This document shows positions 17,986 to 26,778 of a stretch of DNA of 64,000 nucleotides, piece after piece. The DNA is from Pseudochrobactrum asaccharolyticum (GTDB taxonomy: Bacteria; Pseudomonadota; Alphaproteobacteria; Rhizobiales; Rhizobiaceae). Each line of letters begins with the position of its first letter. The stretch's first letter is position 1. The stretch lies in NCBI RefSeq assembly GCF_003314995.1, contig NZ_QNRH01000001.1:62001-126000 (forward strand). Reading direction: 5' to 3'. A program made the translations under genes and the position numbers. The notes under the pieces were generated by a model. It saw nothing but the letters and a program-made list of their open reading frames with translations. It was not told the origin of the DNA and searched no databases.

Positions 17986-19086
17986 TCAGGCCGGAATATC
18001 TTTGGCTGCCCAAGCCGCAGTTTCCATATCGCGCAGCTCGGAGATATTGGCGACGCCTGCCTGTTTCACCAATGCGGAAAGCTCTTTGACGATCTCTTTC
18101 GGCACTGTCGGGCCGCGATAGATCATACCGGTATAAAGCTGTACCAGATCGGCACCGGCTTTAATTTTGGTGAGTGCGGTTGCGCCGCTGTCTACACCGC
18201 CGACGCCGATAAGCGGCATGGTTTTACCGATGCGTTGGCGCATTTTAGCAAGCACAATAGTCGAGCGTTCAAAAATCGGAGCGCCGGAAAGGCCGCCTGT
18301 CTCTTTTGCTTCAACCTGATTGAGCAAATTGGTGCGTGACAGCGTGGTATTGGAGATAATCAAACCATCAAGCGGATGAGCGAGAGCCACTTCGGCAATA
18401 TCATCCAGCCCTTCTTCTGTGAGATCCGGTGCGATTTTCAGGAATACAGGGCGTTTCAGGGTGCATTTTTCAGCTTCCTGATCGCGTGCTTCTAGCACTT
18501 TTTCCAGCAGAATATGCAGACTGTCTTTGGCTTGCAGATCACGCAGACCCGGTGTGTTCGGGGAAGAAATATTTGCAGTGAAATATTTGGCAACGCTATA
18601 GAAGCGATGAATACCGGCGACATAATCAGCCACACGGTCTTCGCTGTCTTTATTGGCGCCGATATTCACACCAACAATACCGCATGTGGTGCAGCTGTTA
18701 CGCTGGCTGAGGCGTTTATAAGCGGCTTCATGGCCTTCATTGTTGAAGCCGAGGCGATTGATCACTGCACGGTCTTCAACCAGACGGAAAATACGTGGTT
18801 TCGGATTGCCGGCCTGCGCGCGCGGCGTGATGGTGCCGACTTCTGCAAAACCAAAGCCGAGTTTCAAAAGCGCATCAGGCACTTCGGCATTCTTATCGAA
18901 GCCCGCAGCCATACCCAGCGGATTGGTAAATTTAAGACCAGCAATCGTCTGTTGCAAAGCAGGGTCAAGCGGGGCAGGGCTGGAGAGGACGCCGGTTTTT
19001 AATGCGGCAATAGACAGGCCGTGTGCCTGTTCTCCGTCCATCGCAAAAAGTGCGCGACGGGCAATGTTTTCAAAGAAACCGCTCAT
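17986..19086 (-). CDS. pyrD: Dihydroorotate dehydrogenase (quinone), class 2
   Basis: Oxidises dihydroorotate to orotate in pyrimidine synthesis, passing electrons to the quinone pool at the inner membrane. The protein is 366 residues. The catalytic Ser of class 2 enzymes is Ser175 in NISSPNTPGLRDLQ. FMN contacts are NPLGMAAGFDKN, ISNTT and IGVGGVDSG. The N-terminal amphipathic helices typical of membrane-bound class 2 enzymes (FFENIARRALFAMDGEQAH) are present. The start codon overlaps the stop of the upstream DUF952 gene (ATGA), so translation is coupled. Confidence 0.95.
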   Translation of the reverse strand: MSGFFENIARRALFAMDGEQAHGLSIAALKTGVLSSPAPLDPALQQTIAGLKFTNPLGMAAGFDKNAEVPDALLKLGFGFAEVGTITPRAQAGNPKPRIFRLVEDRAVINRLGFNNEGHEAAYKRLSQRNSCTTCGIVGVNIGANKDSEDRVADYVAGIHRFYSVAKYFTANISSPNTPGLRDLQAKDSLHILLEKVLEARDQEAEKCTLKRPVFLKIAPDLTEEGLDDIAEVALAHPLDGLIISNTTLSRTNLLNQVEAKETGGLSGAPIFERSTIVLAKMRQRIGKTMPLIGVGGVDSGATALTKIKAGADLVQLYTGMIYRGPTVPKEIVKELSALVKQAGVANISELRDMETAAWAAKDIPA

Positions 19087-19448
19087 TGTTCAAGCTCCGG
19101 AAACTGATGCTTGCCGTCACTGTTGAGCGGCAGGTCTTTCACCCAGCGCACCGCAGTGAGCTGGAGATTGGCGTAAAGATGCGGGAAGGCTTTGCCGCCG
19201 CGGGAAATTTCATAGCGAAGAGCATCACCCAGTGCAGAGGCATCAACTGCCACCAGCAGCAGATCATTCTGACCGGCAAAATGCTTGGCCGCAGTCTCGG
19301 CAACCGTGTCAGCGGTAGAAAAGTGAATATACCCATCCTGAAGATCGACAGGAGCGCCGGTAAAATATCCGGTCTGTTCTGCAGCTGCCCATTGGGCGCG
19401 CGTGGCTATCTTGTAGATGGTTGTATGTGACAGATCACTGTGTGACAT
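19083..19448 (-). CDS. DUF952 family protein
   Basis: A protein of 121 residues with the DUF952 pattern: an early IYKIATRAQWAAAE, then DGYIHFSTADTVAETAAKHF, LLLVAVDASALG, and the late FPHLYANL. The family is related to the ADP-ribosyltransferase-like fold but has no defined activity, so I give none. The gene overlaps pyrD by four bases and is first in the two-gene unit. Conserved pairing of DUF952 with pyrD is known from rhizobial relatives to my recollection. Confidence 0.85.
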   Translation of the reverse strand: MSHSDLSHTTIYKIATRAQWAAAEQTGYFTGAPVDLQDGYIHFSTADTVAETAAKHFAGQNDLLLVAVDASALGDALRYEISRGGKAFPHLYANLQLTAVRWVKDLPLNSDGKHQFPELEQ

Positions 19449-19563
19449 GAAAAACGCTATTGTTGTGAACGGAAATGTTGTTCAGACATCGTTATATATC
19501 TGGCCGGTTTGGCGCATCCGGCAGCTTTTAGGACAAAATTAAGTCACAAGCTACCACTAAATT

Positions 19564-19578
19564 TTAATAAAGAGTTAA
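19564..19578. promoter_or_regulatory. CtrA-type box (TTAA-N7-TTAA)
   Basis: TTAATAAAGAGTTAA matches the full CtrA consensus exactly. It lies in the divergent region between DUF952-pyrD (116 bp from that start) and the coiled-coil gene (121 bp from its start). Binding is inferred from the motif only. Confidence 0.45.
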
Positions 19579-19698
19579 TGCTGCTTTTGCAAATTTTCAA
19601 ATGCAGATTGGGGGATGCTTGTTTTTTGCGCTTTTTGGTCTGGAAAACAGTGCCGCATCCTCCCATATTAAAACTATAGTTCCCAAAGGAGATGGCAG

Positions 19699-20175
19699 AT
19701 GAAAAACCGTTCCGGTCGTGCGATTGCTGTGGCGAGAGAGAATAAATCGAAACTCATCCTGCGCAGTGCGATAATCTCCGCTCTTACCGGTTTAGCTCTG
19801 GTTTGGGGAATGAGCCCGTCTCCGGCGCAGGATATGCAGCGCTACTCGATGGAGAAAACTGATTCCGGTATTATCCGTCTGGATCGTCAGACCGGTGAAT
19901 TTGCTTTGTGTAAAGAGCAGGCAGGTAAAGTTGAATGTGCGGAAACCAAACCGGCACAGCTGAGCAATGACGAACGCACACTTCTGCTGGAAAAGCAGGT
20001 CGCCGATCTGACCGCACGTATCGCCCAGCTTGAAAAAACAGGCGTTGCGAACAGCACATTGCCGAGTGAAGAAGAATTTGAAAAAGGTCTGGGCTATATG
20101 GAGCGCTTCATGCGTTCTTTTATGGGCGTGGCCAAGAGCCTTGATGAGCCTGCCACAACACCAAACCGCACTTGA
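19699..20175 (+). CDS. Exported or membrane-anchored coiled-coil protein, unknown
   Basis: A protein of 158 residues with a strong AAAGGAG site nine bases upstream of the ATG. A basic N-terminus (about 1-20) precedes a hydrophobic segment (LILRSAIISALTGLALVWGM) that could be a signal anchor or an uncleaved signal; AQ-D near residue 45 is a possible cleavage site. A short conserved-looking stretch with two Cys (GEFALCKEQAGKVECAE) follows, then a heptad region (LLLEKQVADLTARIAQLEK, about 95-113) predicted to coil. No family recognised. The two Cys in an exported protein could form a disulfide. A CtrA-type box lies upstream. Confidence 0.75.
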   Translation: MKNRSGRAIAVARENKSKLILRSAIISALTGLALVWGMSPSPAQDMQRYSMEKTDSGIIRLDRQTGEFALCKEQAGKVECAETKPAQLSNDERTLLLEKQVADLTARIAQLEKTGVANSTLPSEEEFEKGLGYMERFMRSFMGVAKSLDEPATTPNRT

Positions 20176-20181
20176 TCCTTA

Positions 20182-20286
20182 TAGCATTTGCGAGCCAAAA
20201 GTAGGAACCGGTTTTGGCAATAGATAATGCGTAAAAACAAATAGTTACAGCGGTTCCAACGATTCAGATTTGACTGGAACCGTTGT
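20182..20286. repeat. Interspersed palindromic repeat, full copy
   Basis: About 105 bp. The left arm differs from the other copies (TAGCATTTGCGAGCCAAAAGTAGG), while the middle (GATAATGCGTAAAAACAAA) and the right hairpin (CAGCGGTTCCA / TGGAACCGTTG) are conserved. It starts six bases after the coiled-coil gene stop. Confidence 0.82.
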
Positions 20287-20290
20287 AAAT

Positions 20291-20320
20291 AAAAAAAGCG
20301 CCGGAAACGGCGCTTTTTTA
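20291..20320. terminator. Bidirectional terminator before pip
   Basis: AAAAAGCGCCG pairs with CGGCGCTTTTT around a GAAA tetraloop, with A- and T-runs. It lies between the convergent coiled-coil gene and pip. Confidence 0.92.
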
Positions 20321-20336
20321 TGGTTATAAATTGAGT

Positions 20337-21293
20337 TTAGCGAATATTCGCAAAGCGGCGTGTTGCCTCAATCAGCTCATGTGTGATGCCTGGTTCTGAA
20401 ACCGCATGACCGCCATCTTCAACAATACGCAGGTCAGCCTCCGGCCATACCTTCTTCAGGTGCCATGCGTTGATGAACGGCGTGCACATATCATAGCGGC
20501 CGTGAATGATAACGCCCGGAATATGACGGATACGGTCAGCAAGACGCAGCAGCTGATCGTCAGTGTCGAAGAAGCCGCGGTTCTGGAAATAGTGGCATTC
20601 GATACGGGCAAATGCGATGGCAAAATGATCCTGTCCGAAAGCAGCTTCACGTTCCGGATCCGGCAGCAGGGAAATCGCAGAGCCTTCCCAGCGCGCCCAG
20701 CGACGGGCAGCTTCAATCTGCACCTGCGGGTTAGGATCGGTCAGGCGGCGGTAATAGGCAGCGACCATGTCACCACGCTCAGCTTCCGGAATATGCAGCT
20801 GATAGGCTTCAAAGCGATCCGGATAGATAATGCTGGCACCATTGCTGTAGAGCCAGTCAATCTCGAAGCGGCGTGCCATGAAGATGCCACGCAGAACCAG
20901 TTCGGTCACGCGTTCCGGATGGGTCTGGGCATAAGCGAGGCCAAGTGTGGAGCCCCATGAGCCGCCGAAGACCTGCCATTTCTCAACGCCGAGATGGGTG
21001 CGCAGACGCTCCATATCCGCAACCAGATCCCATGTGGTGTTTTCACGCAATTCCGCATGGGGTGTTGAACGGCCGCAACCACGCTGATCAAACAGGATAA
21101 TGCGATAGGCTGACGGATCGTGCAGACGACGCATGGTCGGCGAAATGCCGCCGCCCGGGCCACCGTGGATCATAATGACCGGCTTGCCGTTCGGATTTCC
21201 GCATTCCTCAAAATAAATCCGGTGCAGTGCTGAGACCTGCAACATCTCTTCCCGATAGGGTTTGATTTCCGGATAGAGGGTGTGGCGTGTCAT
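20337..21293 (-). CDS. pip: Proline iminopeptidase
   Basis: An alpha/beta-hydrolase of 318 residues, peptidase family S33, which removes N-terminal proline from peptides in the cytosol. The oxyanion loop HGGPGGG (about 43-49), the nucleophile Ser112 in GGSWGSTLG, and the late Asp/His pair (GRYDMCTP and DGGHAVSEPG) form the catalytic set. FDQRGCGRSTPHA is the family signature. It lies alone on the minus strand, with about 440 bp of gene-free DNA upstream. Confidence 0.94.
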   Translation of the reverse strand: MTRHTLYPEIKPYREEMLQVSALHRIYFEECGNPNGKPVIMIHGGPGGGISPTMRRLHDPSAYRIILFDQRGCGRSTPHAELRENTTWDLVADMERLRTHLGVEKWQVFGGSWGSTLGLAYAQTHPERVTELVLRGIFMARRFEIDWLYSNGASIIYPDRFEAYQLHIPEAERGDMVAAYYRRLTDPNPQVQIEAARRWARWEGSAISLLPDPEREAAFGQDHFAIAFARIECHYFQNRGFFDTDDQLLRLADRIRHIPGVIIHGRYDMCTPFINAWHLKKVWPEADLRIVEDGGHAVSEPGITHELIEATRRFANIR

Positions 21294-21732
21294 GGGTCGT
21301 CCTTTTGCGTTATTTTATCTGCGATCAGATCCGGCTATTAGCTGGCCGGCTTTTCTCTTACCTATAGAGCAGGCATCACCCTAGCGGACAATGCGGCACG
21401 ATCACGGCAAAAGCCGAAAACAGACGGTAAAATCTTTATTTCTCAGACAATATAGACTGTGAAAATTAACAGGGTCTGCGAGAAAGACAAATTTATCGTA
21501 ATTTACTTATCCCTATTTTATTTTTCGATGCGCGATACAGCGCGTACAAAACTAAAAGGCATTGAGATGGTTTCAAGTTGCGATAAGAACAATGAAATGT
21601 CATTTCGTGTGTAAAGCATGATGAATTCATGTAATTTCTAACTTTATCTTTGGTTGTATATAGAGATAAGGTGCGTTCGGGAGAATAGTTGCGTGGACGC
21701 TGCTGAGGGGGCAGGCAAGGGGTAAGAAATTT
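21294..21732. other. Gene-free, AT-rich spacer between pip and the response regulator
   Basis: No convincing gene. The region holds the divergent promoters of pip and the regulator, and small palindromes such as GAAATGTCATTTC (about 21595-21607) and TGAATTCA. A 90-codon minus-strand frame here has no ribosome site or family features. Confidence 0.5.
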
Positions 21733-22383
21733 ATGAATTTGAATTTTATCATTGCAGATGACCATCCTTTATTTCGCGGCGCTTTGCGTCAGATATTGCA
21801 GGATAGCTTTCGGCCGGAGAGTGTGACCGAAGCAGAAAACTATCAACAATTGGAATTGGTTGCGGAAGAAGCGCAGGATGTTGATCTGCTGTTTCTTGAT
21901 CTGACCATGCCCGGTGTGAGCGGTCTGTCCGGTCTGATTAATCTTAAAGCACAATATCCGCAGTTACCTGTGATGATTGTCTCCGCCACGGATGATGTGG
22001 CAACAATCCGTCGTGCGATGGATCTTGGTGCCTCCGGCTTTGTTTCAAAATCGGCAAGTCTGGAAGAAATCGGCGAGGCCGTGCGCACCGTACTGGATGG
22101 CGGGGAGTGGGTCTCCGGTGATATGGAACTTGGTGCGGAAAATGATGCGGAAATTGCTGATCTGATTGCCCGTATCCGCGCATTAACCCCGCAGCAGACC
22201 CGTGTGCTTTCCATGCTCGGGCAGGGGCTATTAAACAAGCAACTGGCCTATGAGTTGAAAATCTCTGAAGCCACAGTTAAAGCGCATGTTTCCGCAGTTT
22301 TGCAAAAGCTGGGCGTGGACAGTCGCACACAGGCGGTGATTTTGCTGTCCAAACTCGGTCCCGGTTTCACACTGCTCGACTAG
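21733..22383 (+). CDS. LuxR-family response regulator, CrbR/ErdR-like
   Basis: A protein of 216 residues. A receiver domain (about 4-120) has acidic pocket IIADDHP, phospho-acceptor Asp56 in LLFLDLTMPG, and Ser/Lys later (IVSATDD, FVSKSA). A LuxR-type helix-turn-helix follows (about 148-210: LTPQQTRVLSMLGQGLLNKQLAYEL, SEATVKAHVSAVLQKLGV). It faces the symporter-kinase gene tail to tail. That pairing equals the CrbS/CrbR and MxtR/ErdR systems, which in other proteobacteria activate acetyl-CoA synthetase and C2 use. The pairing is inferred from context and family. Confidence 0.88.
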   Translation: MNLNFIIADDHPLFRGALRQILQDSFRPESVTEAENYQQLELVAEEAQDVDLLFLDLTMPGVSGLSGLINLKAQYPQLPVMIVSATDDVATIRRAMDLGASGFVSKSASLEEIGEAVRTVLDGGEWVSGDMELGAENDAEIADLIARIRALTPQQTRVLSMLGQGLLNKQLAYELKISEATVKAHVSAVLQKLGVDSRTQAVILLSKLGPGFTLLD

Positions 22384-22386
22384 CGC

Positions 22387-22434
22387 GTTGAGCACATTCC
22401 GAAAATTGTAAAACGGTTTTCGCAATGTGCTTCA
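22387..22434. repeat. Half copy of the interspersed repeat / shared 3' structure
   Basis: GAGCACATT...AATGTGCTTC forms an inverted repeat around ACGGTTTTCG. It resembles the left half of the repeat family and lies between the convergent regulator and kinase stops. Confidence 0.5.
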
Positions 22435-22442
22435 GAATAGTT

Positions 22443-25400
22443 TTAGCGCAAATGATAATGTGCCAGCAGAGCCCGCAAAGCTGCGGGTTTCAGCGGCTTG
22501 TTCAGTACGTGAACATTCTCTTCTTTCGCCTGTAATTTGACTTCCTTGGAACGGTCTGCGGTCACCAGTACCGCAGGGATGCTGTGTCCCAGCGTTTCAC
22601 GGATATAGCCGATCATATCCAGACCATTCTCACGATTGAGGTGATAATCCGCGAGGATGATATCCGGCAAGATCCGCACTGTGGTTTGTTTGCGGGCGAC
22701 CTGCTGGCACCAGTCTTTCAGTTGCGCACCGTCACGGATCAGCGTCATATCACAACCCCAGCCACCGAGCAGCGTGTGCATGCCATCAAGGATCAGCGGG
22801 TCATTATCGATACACAGCACGCGCATACCTTGCAGCGCATTACTCCTGCGTCTGGCAGGCAGCTGATCATTTGCAGTTTCCGTTGCCGGTTCCTGTGACT
22901 TTGGAATGATAACGCTGAAGCAAGTGCCTTTGCCATGTTCCGAGCGTAAATGAATCGACAAATTGAGGACGCGAACAATACGGTCGACGATAGAGAGACC
23001 AAGCCCGAGCCCGTCAGCCTGAGAAATGCCTTCATCAAGCCGGTAGAATTCACGGAAAACCAATTGTTGCTTGTCGGGGGCGATGCCGATGCCGGTATCC
23101 GCAACTTTAATTTCAAGATTATCGCCGCGACGACGCACACCAATCAGAATTTTACCGGAGCGACTATATTTGATCGAGTTTGAGATCAGGTTCTGCAAAA
23201 GGCGGCGTAACAGATTGCGGTCGCTGAAAACGCTGAGCGAACAGGGAACAACCCGTAATTGCAGGTCTTTACTGGTTGCAAGCGGGGTAAAGTCGGTGAC
23301 CACTTGCTGAAGCAGCCTGTCCAGCCTGAACAATGACAGCTCCGGCTTGAGTGCGCCGGTATCAAGACGGGAAATATCCAAAAGCGCACTGAGAATACCC
23401 TCGACTGCTTCCAGTGAGGAATCAATATTGCGAGCCAGTTGCGCTTCGGTTTCTTGCAATCTTTCGCTGAGGGCTGTGCTGTAGAGACGTGCGGCATTGA
23501 GTGGTTGCAGAATGTCATGCCCCGCTGCTGCCAGAAAGCGGGTTTTGCCGAAATTGGCTTCTTCTGCCAGTTTTTGTGCCTGTATGAGCTGTTTATTGAC
23601 GTCCAGCAATTCGGTGGTGCGATCGGCCACGCGCTGTTCCAGCGATTCATTGAGGCGTTTCATAGCGTTATCCGCTTCAACCGAGGCGGTGATGTCGGTA
23701 TAACTGGCAACAATTCCGCCATCGGGCATCGGATTGGCGGCAATCTCGATAATACGGCCAGTGGAGCGTAATAAAATGCGACTTGGCTCATGGGCGCGCT
23801 CTAAGGTGCGCATCAACATATTGGCGTCGCTTTCGTGGATTTCTCCGTGATGCAGCAGCCGGTCAAGTACTTCTGAAATCGGTTTTCCGACCTGTGCCAG
23901 ACCTTCAGGCAATTGCAGCAGGTGTCGGAAACGTCGGTTCCAGCATGTCAGGCGAAAATCCTTATCGAGAACCGTTATGCCCTGTTCCATCTGATCCAGC
24001 GCAGTTTGCAACAGATCACGGTTGTGTTGCAGAGCTTCTGAAGCATCGTCCAGCAGGCGTAGCGTATCAGGTGCGGTATTATCTTTGCGTTGCAGCAGCA
24101 ATGACAGCACCAGTCGCGCAGAGGAGGAGCCGATGGCACTCCCTAATATCTGCTCGGCAAAGCGGATCAATGGGACGTCAGCAACGGCTTTATCATCGAG
24201 TGGCAGGTCGCCGCCATGATCATAGCGGCTGAAGGCGAGAGCAACGCGGTCTTCGCCCAGATAGCGGGCGATGGTGTTTTTAATCTCGCCGACTGTAACG
24301 CTGGTACGGAAACGGCGCAAAACCGGTACGGTTTTCAGATTGCGCGGCATGAAAGTGCTGGCCTGAATCCGCTCCAGCGGTGTGGATTGGCGCGAGAGCG
24401 AGCCGATCACAAAGAACAGCGTATTAATTGCAAGACTCCACAATGCACCATGGGTAAGCGGCAGAGCCTCAGTGCCGAACAGCGCTTGCGGACGCAAATA
24501 AGATAGCCCCCATAGGCCATTTTGTAAAATCGGTGCATCCGGATTAGCGAGTGTTGGCAATAATAATGTATAGCCCCAGACTGCGAAGCCGCAGACCATG
24601 CCTAAGACTGCGCCGCGGGCATTGGCATTACGCCAGACCAGCCCGCCGATCAGTGGTGGTGCAAATTGAGCAATAGCAGCAAAAGAAACGAGACCAATCG
24701 ATGCCAAACCAAAAGTGCTGGAGCTGGCGCGGTAATAGCTGAAAGTTACCGCCAGAATAATCACGATAGTGGCGCGACGGGTATAGAGAATGAGCCGTGT
24801 CAGATCCCGCTGCTGATATTTGTTACGCCGGTAAACATAGCGGATCAGCAATGGCAGCAGCAGATGGTTGGAGATCATAATCGACAGGGCAACACAGGCC
24901 ACAATAACCATTGCTGTGGCTGCAGAAAGCCCGCCGACAAATGCCAGCAGAGTCAGAATATGTGAACCTGCAGCGAGTGGCAAAGCCAGCACATAGAGAT
25001 CGGCATTGGTTGAAGCGTCGAGATTAATCAGTCCCTGCAATGCAATCGGCAGTACAAACAGATTGATCAGGATCAGGTAGACCGGAAACAGCCAGCGTGC
25101 AGTACGCAATTCTTTTTCGCTGCGGTTTTCAACCACTGTGACATGAAACTGACGGGGCAGCATCAATATTGCGGCAGCACTCAATAAGGTATGTACCAGC
25201 CATGTGCTGACACTGGTTTGCGAGAGCATACTGCCTAAATCAATATTTTTTTGCTGGAGCTGCTGCGATAATTCTAACGGCGAGCCGAACAGAAAGAAGG
25301 TAGTGGCAATGCCGACAATCAGAAATGCTGTAATCTTGATTGCAGATTCCAATGCTACAGCAAGGATCAGGCCGTCCTGATGCTCTGTAGCATCGGTATG

Positions 25401-25940
25401 TCTGGTGCCAAAGAGAATAGCAAAGATTGCAAGCAGTGCTGTTACAAACAGGGAAATATCACCGAAGACATAGACAATCGGGTCATAGGAAGCCTGATAT
25501 TCAGCCAGTACCATGCCGACGCTACCGGAAACCGCTTTGAGCTGTAGCGCTATATAGGGCATGGAGCCTACCACAGCAATACAGGTGCCGATGGTGGCAA
25601 CGCTGGTGCTTTTTCCATAGCGGGCTGCGAGAAAGTCAGCGATAGATGTAATGCGCTCTGCTTTTGCCAGCCGCACTACATGACGTAAAAATTTATTGCC
25701 GAATGTAAAGACCAGTATCGGGCCTATATAAATACCTAAGAATTCAAGCCCGCGATCAGCGGCCAGCCCGACAGAGCCGAAAAATGTCCAGGAAGTACAA
25801 TAGACTGCAAGGCTGAAAGCATAGATATAAGGTCGGGGCTTAGCCATCCTGCGAGATGCTTTGCGATCACCTATGCTTGCGACCGCAAATAAAAGAATCA
25901 GATAAAGAAATGCTATGCCGATAATGATCCAACCGTGCAT
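22443..25940 (-). CDS. Hybrid histidine kinase fused to a sodium/solute symporter domain (CrbS/MxtR/CbrA-like)
   Basis: A protein of 1165 residues. Residues about 1-490 form a PutP/SSS-type transporter with about 13 hydrophobic helices. A linker follows, then a PAS domain (about 640-735, ALDQMEQGITVLDKDFRL), a coiled coil, a HisKA domain with His in AAAGHDILQPLNAARL, an ATPase domain (NLISNSIKY, VADTGIGIAPD, GLGLGLSIV), and a C-terminal receiver with Asp in DIILADYHL. Known relatives control acetate or amino-acid use and may sense transported solute. Whether this copy still transports cannot be read from sequence. It is encoded tail to tail with its likely partner regulator, and the long hybrid makes a phosphorelay possible. 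Confidence 0.9.
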   Translation of the reverse strand: MHGWIIIGIAFLYLILLFAVASIGDRKASRRMAKPRPYIYAFSLAVYCTSWTFFGSVGLAADRGLEFLGIYIGPILVFTFGNKFLRHVVRLAKAERITSIADFLAARYGKSTSVATIGTCIAVVGSMPYIALQLKAVSGSVGMVLAEYQASYDPIVYVFGDISLFVTALLAIFAILFGTRHTDATEHQDGLILAVALESAIKITAFLIVGIATTFFLFGSPLELSQQLQQKNIDLGSMLSQTSVSTWLVHTLLSAAAILMLPRQFHVTVVENRSEKELRTARWLFPVYLILINLFVLPIALQGLINLDASTNADLYVLALPLAAGSHILTLLAFVGGLSAATAMVIVACVALSIMISNHLLLPLLIRYVYRRNKYQQRDLTRLILYTRRATIVIILAVTFSYYRASSSTFGLASIGLVSFAAIAQFAPPLIGGLVWRNANARGAVLGMVCGFAVWGYTLLLPTLANPDAPILQNGLWGLSYLRPQALFGTEALPLTHGALWSLAINTLFFVIGSLSRQSTPLERIQASTFMPRNLKTVPVLRRFRTSVTVGEIKNTIARYLGEDRVALAFSRYDHGGDLPLDDKAVADVPLIRFAEQILGSAIGSSSARLVLSLLLQRKDNTAPDTLRLLDDASEALQHNRDLLQTALDQMEQGITVLDKDFRLTCWNRRFRHLLQLPEGLAQVGKPISEVLDRLLHHGEIHESDANMLMRTLERAHEPSRILLRSTGRIIEIAANPMPDGGIVASYTDITASVEADNAMKRLNESLEQRVADRTTELLDVNKQLIQAQKLAEEANFGKTRFLAAAGHDILQPLNAARLYSTALSERLQETEAQLARNIDSSLEAVEGILSALLDISRLDTGALKPELSLFRLDRLLQQVVTDFTPLATSKDLQLRVVPCSLSVFSDRNLLRRLLQNLISNSIKYSRSGKILIGVRRRGDNLEIKVADTGIGIAPDKQQLVFREFYRLDEGISQADGLGLGLSIVDRIVRVLNLSIHLRSEHGKGTCFSVIIPKSQEPATETANDQLPARRRSNALQGMRVLCIDNDPLILDGMHTLLGGWGCDMTLIRDGAQLKDWCQQVARKQTTVRILPDIILADYHLNRENGLDMIGYIRETLGHSIPAVLVTADRSKEVKLQAKEENVHVLNKPLKPAALRALLAHYHLR

Positions 25941-26181
25941 TCTTTCCCCTTTCTGATCTGTTTATTACAGCGTTACAGACATAGCATGCTTACAGATACT
26001 GTATAGGGTTGCAAATCTTTGTCTTTTTGAGACGCAGAGGCTGTATTCTTGATGCCTATAGGCAAGAATTAACGATATTCAAGGGAATAGCAGCATTATT
26101 ATCTTTAAAAGATAACAATATTCTTTATTTCTAGTATTCATAATATATTAGAAGAAGCCCCCGTATCGAAAAGGACAGTCT
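25941..26181. other. Divergent promoter region, no gene
   Basis: 241 bp between the kinase and mscL. It is AT-rich with a GCCTATAGGC palindrome near 26055. No gene or known motif was recognised. Confidence 0.4.
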
Positions 26182-26598
26182 ATGTTAAAAGAGTTTCGCG
26201 AGTTCGCCCTGAAGGGGAACATGGTTGATCTGGCTATCGGTGTTATCATCGGTGGTGCATTTGGTGGTCTGGTGAATTCCATTGTGAATGATATCATCAT
26301 GCCAATTATCGGTTTGGTCACCGGTGGTATCGATTTCTCGAACATGTTTATCCAGCTGGCCGGTGAGCCAAAGGGTACTCTTGCTGCTGCGCGTGAAGCC
26401 GGTGCGACAATCGCTTATGGTAACTTCGTGACCTTGCTGATCAACTTCATGATCATCGCATGGGTTCTGTTCCTTGTCGTTAAAGGCATGAACAAAATGA
26501 AGAAGAAGGAAGAAGCTGCACCGGTTGCTGAGGCAGAAATTCCTGCTGATCAGGTTCTGCTGACAGAAATCCGCGATCTTCTGGCGAAAAAAGCCTGA
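26182..26598 (+). CDS. mscL: Large-conductance mechanosensitive channel
   Basis: MscL opens under membrane tension and releases solutes on osmotic downshock; it forms a pentamer in the inner membrane. The protein is 138 residues. The N-terminal helix [31 protein letters not shown] is the pore signature, a second helix is [20 protein letters not shown], and a charged C-terminal bundle follows ([14 protein letters not shown]...[12 protein letters not shown]). AAGGA lies about eight bases before the ATG. It is monocistronic with its own terminator. Confidence 0.97.
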   Translation: MLKEFREFALKGNMVDLAIGVIIGGAFGGLVNSIVNDIIMPIIGLVTGGIDFSNMFIQLAGEPKGTLAAAREAGATIAYGNFVTLLINFMIIAWVLFLVVKGMNKMKKKEEAAPVAEAEIPADQVLLTEIRDLLAKKA

Positions 26599-26619
26599 TA
26601 TTTGCGATGAAGTATAATA

Positions 26620-26652
26620 GGCCCGGTATCAGCGATGATGCCGGGCTTTATT
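26620..26652 (+). terminator. Terminator of mscL
   Basis: GCCCGGTATCA pairs with TGATGCCGGGC around a short loop, followed by TTTATTTTT. Confidence 0.88.
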
Positions 26653-26778
26653 TTTGGTGGCGTGTTTTGCGGTAAAGAAAAAGTGAGGCGCTTTACACTG
26701 CTTGCTTTGTGGCTAAAATGCGGCAACGGATGTTTGTATATCCGTTTTATATGGCTCTTTCAGAATAAGAATAATCAC

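Noticed and set aside
21493-21765. 90-codon minus-strand frame between pip and the response regulator
   Set aside because: No ribosome site, overlaps the start of the regulator gene, composition unlike neighbouring genes.
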